This document shows, in pieces, positions 59,201 to 64,000 of a DNA stretch of 64,000 nt. The DNA lies in assembly GCF_963576675.1 (NCBI RefSeq), contig NC_088916.1, forward strand, positions 75,843,501 to 75,907,500, in the 5' to 3' direction. Origin of the DNA: Euphorbia lathyris. Lineage: Eukaryota > Streptophyta > Magnoliopsida > Malpighiales > Euphorbiaceae. The notes under the pieces were generated by a model. That model did no database searches and had not been told where the DNA came from. It worked only from the letters and a program-made list of their open reading frames with translations. Position 1 is the first letter of the stretch; each line of letters begins with the position of its first letter. The position numbers were made by a program, and so were the translations under genes.

Positions 59201-60520
59201 TGACCCTACTATCTTACCCTTTTTATTGTCTCCAAAACTTACACTTCCTCCTCGTTTACGCTCAAACGTGATGAACTGAGTTTCATCACCAGTCATATGC
59301 CTTGAGCATGCACTGTCAATATACCACATCTTTGACTTCTCAGCACATCTCAGGCTTACCTCATTTGATTGCTCCTCATCGTCAGATGCAACGGAGGGGT
59401 CAATATGCTCAGAGACGCACGGCTCAGCAAGTTCGTCAGCTATGAAGCATAACTTTGCTGACTCGGTGGCCTCAGCTTCTGTTGATGAAGACTCATCACT
59501 GTCGCTCCATGTAGCCACCATTGCCTTTTTGCCGTTCTTCTTATCTTTCCTCAGCGTGGGGCAGCTTGACTTTATGTGGCCAGTTTGATGACATTCAAAG
59601 CATGTAATAAGCTTTGAGTTGTCTTTCTTGTATTTGCTGTCGCTGGAGTCAGCTTTATACTTATCAAACTTTCTGTAAGGCTTCTTAGAATATTTGTCAT
59701 TTTTCCTGAACAACCTTTTCATCTTCCTTGTGAACATAGCCATCTCTTCATCATCTGTTGAGCTCCCATCAGTGGAGTCAGTTTTCATGACAAGAGATTT
59801 CTGCTTCTTGTTTTCAGACTTTTCCTTCACCTCGAAGTTTTTCATTGATATCTCATGGGTCAGCAACGAGCCGATGAGTTCATCATATTTGTAGGTGGTT
59901 AAGTCCTGAGCTTCCTCAACAGCGGTCTTCTTTGCTTGCCAGTCTTTAGGAAGACTCCTGAGTATCTTTTTGACTTGTTCTTCCTCAGTGAAGATCTTCC
60001 CAAGTCTCTTGAGCTCATTTATGATGTTGGTAAACCTTGCATTCATGTCAGATATGCCCTCATCATTGTTCATCTCGAACAGCTCGTACAGTCTCATCTG
60101 CTGGTTCACCTTGGACTCCTTTACTTTATTGGTTCATTCGTAGGTGACCTCCAGCTTCTTCCAGATCTCTTGCGCCGACTCACAACCTGAGATTTTATTA
60201 TATTCTGCAGCATCGAGCGCACAGTGAAGCATATTAATAGCCGAAGCGTGATTTTGAAGCTTCTTGAGATCATCCTCTGTCCATTTGGCCTCAGCTTTTA
60301 CAACTGTTTGGCCAGCCATAACTTCGACAGGTACAAATGGGCATTGCACTATAGATAGCCAGGCACTCATATTTGTAGCCTGAATGAAATTTTTCATCCT
60401 ATTCTTCCAGAAGGTATAGTTAGACCCGAAGAATAGGGGAGGCCGAGTGATGGACAGCCCCTCAGGCAGTATCTGAGTTGTTTGGTTTCCTGGGAGAAAC
60501 CGAGTACTGTTTTCGCCCAT
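56235..60520 (-). pseudogene. gag-pol polyprotein of the Sirevirus-like element, broken
   Basis: In order: gag start MGENSTRFLPG; gag core YKYDELIGSLLTHEI; zinc knuckle CFECHQTGHIKSSC; protease WYIDSACSRHMTGD; integrase with a CHAC zinc site and D,D,E residues in LHLDLFGPV, IRSDNGGEF and NGVVERKN; reverse transcriptase WRFxNK-like region, [12 protein letters not shown] and the catalytic YVDDIIFGA; RNase H DADYGRDK and ALSTTEAEYIAA; end AIGMFNPLQ. Four lesions: an in-frame TGA at about 60132 in gag, a one-base frameshift near 58930 before the integrase, an in-frame TGA at 58276, and an extra G in a G-run at 57250-57254 just before the catalytic RT motif. Domain content is otherwise complete, so death is recent. 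Confidence 0.95.
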
Positions 60521-60568
60521 AGTGGGGATCAGCTCAAGGTTGTTAAACCTTTTACAGTGAGCTTTTAG

Positions 60569-60580
60569 GCTCTGATACCA
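60569..60580 (-). promoter_or_regulatory. Primer-binding site for initiator Met-tRNA
   Basis: The minus strand reads TGGTATCAGAGC, two bases inside the 5' LTR end. This is the standard copia primer site. Confidence 0.95.
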
Positions 60581-60582
60581 CT

Positions 60583-61924
60583 TGTTGGTCCCTTATAACG
60601 TTACAAGTATAGTTCCAATGGGGGGTTAGGAACTATTTAAACTTTTTCTTAATTTAGGGCAGACTTCTTTTCTTAGGAGAAAAGTTTTTAACAGCAGCGC
60701 TGAGTAAACAGCAAGACACTGGCTTAGTCAACTGGTGACTAGGTCAGTTTCTTAACTTGAGTCAGGAGATAGCACTTAGAGTCTATTCCTGAGCTCAGAT
60801 GTTTGATGCGCACAACTCAGTTTGACCTCTTTACTTGGTCAGTTTTTGGTTATTTAAGCAAGCAATATATATAAGGAGTTTAAGGTAAGAAATGCGTTAC
60901 TCAGCAGATTTATCCAGGTTCGGCTTCTAAGCCTACGTCCTGTCCCCGGAACACGTTCCGAGCTTTCGAATCCTCTACTGAGCTCTTTAAAGGTAGAGCC
61001 TCAAACCTTTTACAATCTTAGCAACTGAGTATGACAAGAGTACCTTCCTCTATACCTCTACTCAATCCTAATCTCTCGCTGAGTACTATAACCGAGTACT
61101 CAGCCTCTCCTTTTTACTCTCTAGAAATGATAAGTGTTTGTCCTAAACAATGATTGCTAAGACACCTTAGATGATTGAATAATCACTCTAGACTTTTACA
61201 CAAAAGATATGAAATTTAGTGTAAGATTGCTTTGCTTTTTGCTTGCAGAACTTGCGTAGAAATTTGGTCAGCGTAATGGCTTGATCAAGTTCTGTGTTGA
61301 ATGAAGCTTCTGATGGCACTATTTATAGAGACGTCTTGAGGCATCGGTCATTTCGAATTTCGAAATAACCGTTGGAGGGAAACGGCTTCATGTCGTTGTC
61401 ATCCCGACTTGCTCAGAGCTCTCGGCCAATCAGATTTGAGTATCTTCTGTCCTCGGTCAGCTTTTGGTCAGCTCGGCAGAGTGTCTCTCCTTTTATGGTA
61501 AAGTCAACTGGACAGCATACTGTGTCGTCTGAACTTTACCCAAAGTGGAAACACTTTGTCTGGAAGTTTTCCTTAGCCAGCTGCTGTCTTGTACACTTTG
61601 TCGAATCAACTCAGCAGCTTCGTTCCGAAGTTGTTCCCTGAAGGTCTTCTAGATCCTTCTTCCGCTGAGTTGCGTTTTGTCCATAACGACAACGTTTTGA
61701 CATACGCGGGCCGAGTTGTCTTGAATCGTTTGACTTGGGCTTTGACTCTTGTATTGGGCTTGGGCCTTTTAATCCTTATGTCTTATAAGCAATTTAACTC
61801 AACATTGAACAAACACATTAGTAGAATAAATCAAAGCATTTAAACTTAGTGTGTTTAGAATATGTTTTTAATTATACTCAAACAATTTTGTCAAATCAAA
61901 ATTATGTGGAAAGATGTTTCAACA
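60583..61924 (-). repeat. 5' LTR of the Sirevirus-like element
   Basis: 1342 bp. Dense in ctcagc/gctgag and actcag motifs. A likely TATA box (actatttatagag) near 61317-61329 on the plus strand, in minus-strand sense ctctataaatagt. Confidence 0.93.
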
Positions 61925-62285
61925 ATGTTCGCAATAAGAAAGATTTTACGTATATATGAGGTCGATAATTAAAAATATGAATCAATAATTAAAAACGGAG
62001 TGTCAAGTTCGCAAACTAATAAAGAAACGAAGAGAGAATGAAGGAAGAGTAAGAAATTTCTAAGTTGTTATATATACATGAAGGACATTTTGGAAAAGTC
62101 ACAAATACATAATCTAGATATGTAATGGTTTAGGTAATTGGTCTAACTATGTAAACGAGCCTCAAATTAAACCAAATTTTATAATTTTCTCTCATCATTA
62201 TTTTGACTTGATCAAAAGTAAAAAAGACTTTTAAATTAGTGAAAAAGTAAAAGTGGGAGAGATTAAGTTCAAAAGCATAAAAAAA

Positions 62286-62795
62286 AGCTTAATACATCAT
62301 TTGCCTTTTGAACTTGTTTAAAATAGTTGATTGGCCCCCTAAACTTTCAAAGTGTTTCGATATTCCCTTAAACTTGTATAAAATATTCAGTTAGCTCCCT
62401 AAACTTGCGTAAAATGTAATCAATTAATCATTCGGTTGTAAAAAAGTATGTCAAATGCGGAAGATATGTTACACGTGTGACGTGCCTTAGAATGTTATTA
62501 CATACTTCACAAAATAAATTAAAACATGTTAAAAAAAAATTTCTTACTTATTCAACTATAAAATATTTTATTCTCTAATATTATAATCGCATACCCCGAT
62601 CTTGGTCGTTTTACTTTTTTAAGATGCGTACAACCTATCTTCCGCATTTAACTTAATTTTTTACAACCGAGTGATTAATTGATTACATTTTATACAAGTT
62701 CAAGGGATTAACTGAATATTTTATGCAAGTTCAGAAGACTATCGAGACACTTTGAAAGTTCAGGGGCCCAAGCAACTATTTTGGACAACTATTTT
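62286..62795. mobile_element. Foldback MITE
   Basis: Starts cttaatacatcatttgcctt. Inverted arms of about 170 bp share aactttcaaagtgt(t/c)tcgat, aatattcagtta, aatgtaatcaattaatca and aatgcggaagata blocks. The right end lacks the first ~25 bases of the left end, so it is probably truncated. No ORF. Confidence 0.72.
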
Positions 62796-62799
62796 ACAT

Positions 62800-63115
62800 T
62801 TTTTTTAAGATATATTAATATTCTCTCACTAGAACATCATAAATAAATAGTTAATTTTTCTCAAGGTATTTACCCTTAATAAAACTCATTTCAACTTACC
62901 CTTAATATTATCCACACGACGGTTTTCAATTGCACGCAAAATTCGAAAGCCTTCAGGTTCCGACTTAATCAATATGTGATGTGTCATTTATGTTCATCAT
63001 ATAACACTTCCTTTATATAACGTTTAGCAAATTAAACACATTTCATAAATATTAAAATTGAACCACAAGTAGTCACATTTCAACTGATGCTATTATAGCA
63101 GAATTGAACATACAT
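62800..63115. other. Intergenic AT-rich DNA
   Basis: No feature recognised. Confidence 0.6.
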
Positions 63116-63117
63116 AG

Positions 63118-63308
63118 AGGTGTTCGATTACTGTTTTTTCTACTTCTATTTGTCTTTTCACTCTAAAATAGAGAGTTTTTAGTATTTAGTTAGACACCTC
63201 CTGATTATCTTTTATAACTGAAAAGTAGCTGTTTATAAAAGCAATACTGTTTTTTTAAAAAGCAACATTTTTCAACGACAAACAACAACCAAATAGACCT
63301 GTAGAAGA
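63118..63308. repeat. Small inverted-end repeat, copy 1
   Basis: Shares blocks with 63499-63741: tagagttttag or agagtttttag, ttagttagacacctcct against ggttagacacctcct, aactgaaaagtag, and caacaaccaa/ccaaa near the right end. Confidence 0.55.
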
Positions 63309-63498
63309 AAGAACACATCAAGTAGAAACATGCTTATTAAACAAATTGTTATTTTTCATAGATGATGATGCTCTAGATTATCAATTAAATAAAATATACA
63401 ATCAATTTAATGATATAGATTACTATACAACTTGATGATATAGATTATTTTACAACAAATTGAAAAGTTCTCTAAAGTGATTAAGCATCATTAAATAT

Positions 63499-63741
63499 TT
63501 AGGAAGTGTTTGGTTACCTACTTTTTACCTATTGTTTGCCTTTTAACTTTAAAAGGTAGAGTTTTAGATGTTTGGTTAGACACCTCCTATTTGCCTTTTA
63601 CAGTTGAAAAGTAGTTTTTTTTACAAAAACAGATAATTCCTACTTTTTGGAAAAATAACATTTTCTAAAAACAAACATCAAACCATAACAACAACCAGCA
63701 AACAAGAACAATAAACAACAAGCAGCCAAACAGACTCTTAG
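63499..63741. mobile_element. Small MITE with GTGTTTGG-type termini, copy 2
   Basis: Left end taggaagtgtttggtta and right end ccaaacagactctta form imperfect TIRs. The interior has a 'gtttggttagacacctcc' block and an A-rich right half (aacaacaagcagcc). The type is common in plant genomes, but I could not confirm a TSD. Confidence 0.55.
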
Positions 63742-64000
63742 ATAGTCTATTTACGAAATTTAAAGTTGTATTGCTATATAGATTTAAGTACATCAATTGT
63801 CCGGGGGGGATTTTTTTTCGATATTTCCTTTTTGATAAGATTCACTTGGATTTTACATTTTATAAAAAATTATTCGATTGCATATCGGTATCTTTAGAAT
63901 TAGGGTTAGGTTAAGAGTTATTTTCAGTTTTGGTCCTAATAAATCAAGGTTCATTCAATTCGGCCTAACGAGAATATTAATTATTCATTTTAACCCCCAA
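63742..64000. other. Window end, AT-rich, possible truncated repeat
   Basis: A G run (tccggggggga) at about 63800. The last 80 bases (ttttggtcctaataaatcaa) resemble the ends of foldback MITEs but are cut by the window. Confidence 0.4.

Larger units (their letters stand above)
50940..61924 (-). mobile_element. Complete Ty1/copia element of Sirevirus type, 11 kb
   Basis: LTRs 50940-52280 (3') and 60583-61924 (5'), TGTTGG...CAACA, with exact 5-bp TSD atgtt (50935-50939, 61925-61929). About 20 differences between LTRs by eye (about 1.5%). Primer site complementary to initiator Met-tRNA next to the 5' LTR, gag-pol in copia order (PR-INT-RT-RH), then a long additional ORF and repeated polypurine tracts before the 3' LTR. 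Large size, a post-pol ORF and multiple PPTs are hallmarks of Sireviruses. All large frames carry disabling changes. Confidence 0.95.
48958..62168. mobile_element. Old inverted-repeat element interrupted by a solo LTR and a Sirevirus
   Basis: The left TIR (about 48958-49040) and right TIR (about 62086-62168) are inverted: ctcgtttacatatttagacc, then a caattac block, then tttgtgactttcccaa. Inside, on the left at 49371-49560 and again at 50715-50880, are repeated tttcgcagtttcgc-type blocks in both orientations. Removing the nested elements leaves about 1.5 kb. The TIRs may extend further outward; no TSD was fixed, so the superfamily is open. Confidence 0.55.

Overview
The window reads as nuclear DNA of a dicot plant. 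It is AT-rich, carries one intact host gene of plant type (a G-type lectin S-receptor-like kinase), and otherwise consists almost entirely of transposable elements typical of plants, many nested in one another. I cannot name the species from the sequence.

Layout. 1-4.2 kb is AT-rich intergenic DNA with a short pentanucleotide run, a degenerate palindromic repeat and a decayed Ty3/gypsy protease fragment. 4.2-8.05 kb holds a MITE abutting the 3' end of the receptor kinase gene, which lies on the minus strand with two exons and a 693-bp intron. 8.4-16.2 kb is a graveyard of small elements: an LTR-like fragment, a foldback element in a (TA)n tract with a tandem duplication at its edge, a 9-bp-TSD MITE, an 8-bp-TSD hAT element and three L1 3' ends. 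16.9-30.5 kb is a giant inverted repeat with CACTA-like ends. Its arms and loop carry fragments of at least three recognisable host genes (caleosin, a 4CL-like ligase, indole-3-glycerol phosphate synthase), and one arm is interrupted by a young LTR retrotransposon whose coding remnants are in permuted order. 31.7-40.8 kb is a Ty3/gypsy-type element with matching TSDs, a truncated 5' LTR, a Helitron in its internal region and an RTE-type LINE inside its 3' LTR. 40.8-49 kb holds more remnants, including a hAT element, a likely solo LTR, a second (TA)n foldback element and a 72-bp hAT-like miniature. 49-62.2 kb is an older inverted-repeat element that contains a solo LTR and a complete 11-kb Ty1/copia element of Sirevirus type. 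Besides broken gag-pol, that element carries a very long third ORF. 62.2-64 kb has further MITEs.

How it works together. Only the receptor kinase looks able to make a full host protein. Every transposon reading frame I could check is broken by stops or frameshifts. The insertion order can be read in several places from TSDs: inverted-repeat formation before the 22-29 kb retrotransposon; gypsy element before Helitron and LINE; tandem repeat before solo LTR; foldback element before Sirevirus. The best candidates for something undescribed are the gene-capturing palindrome at 16.9-30.5 kb and the roughly 970-codon third ORF of the Sirevirus-like element.
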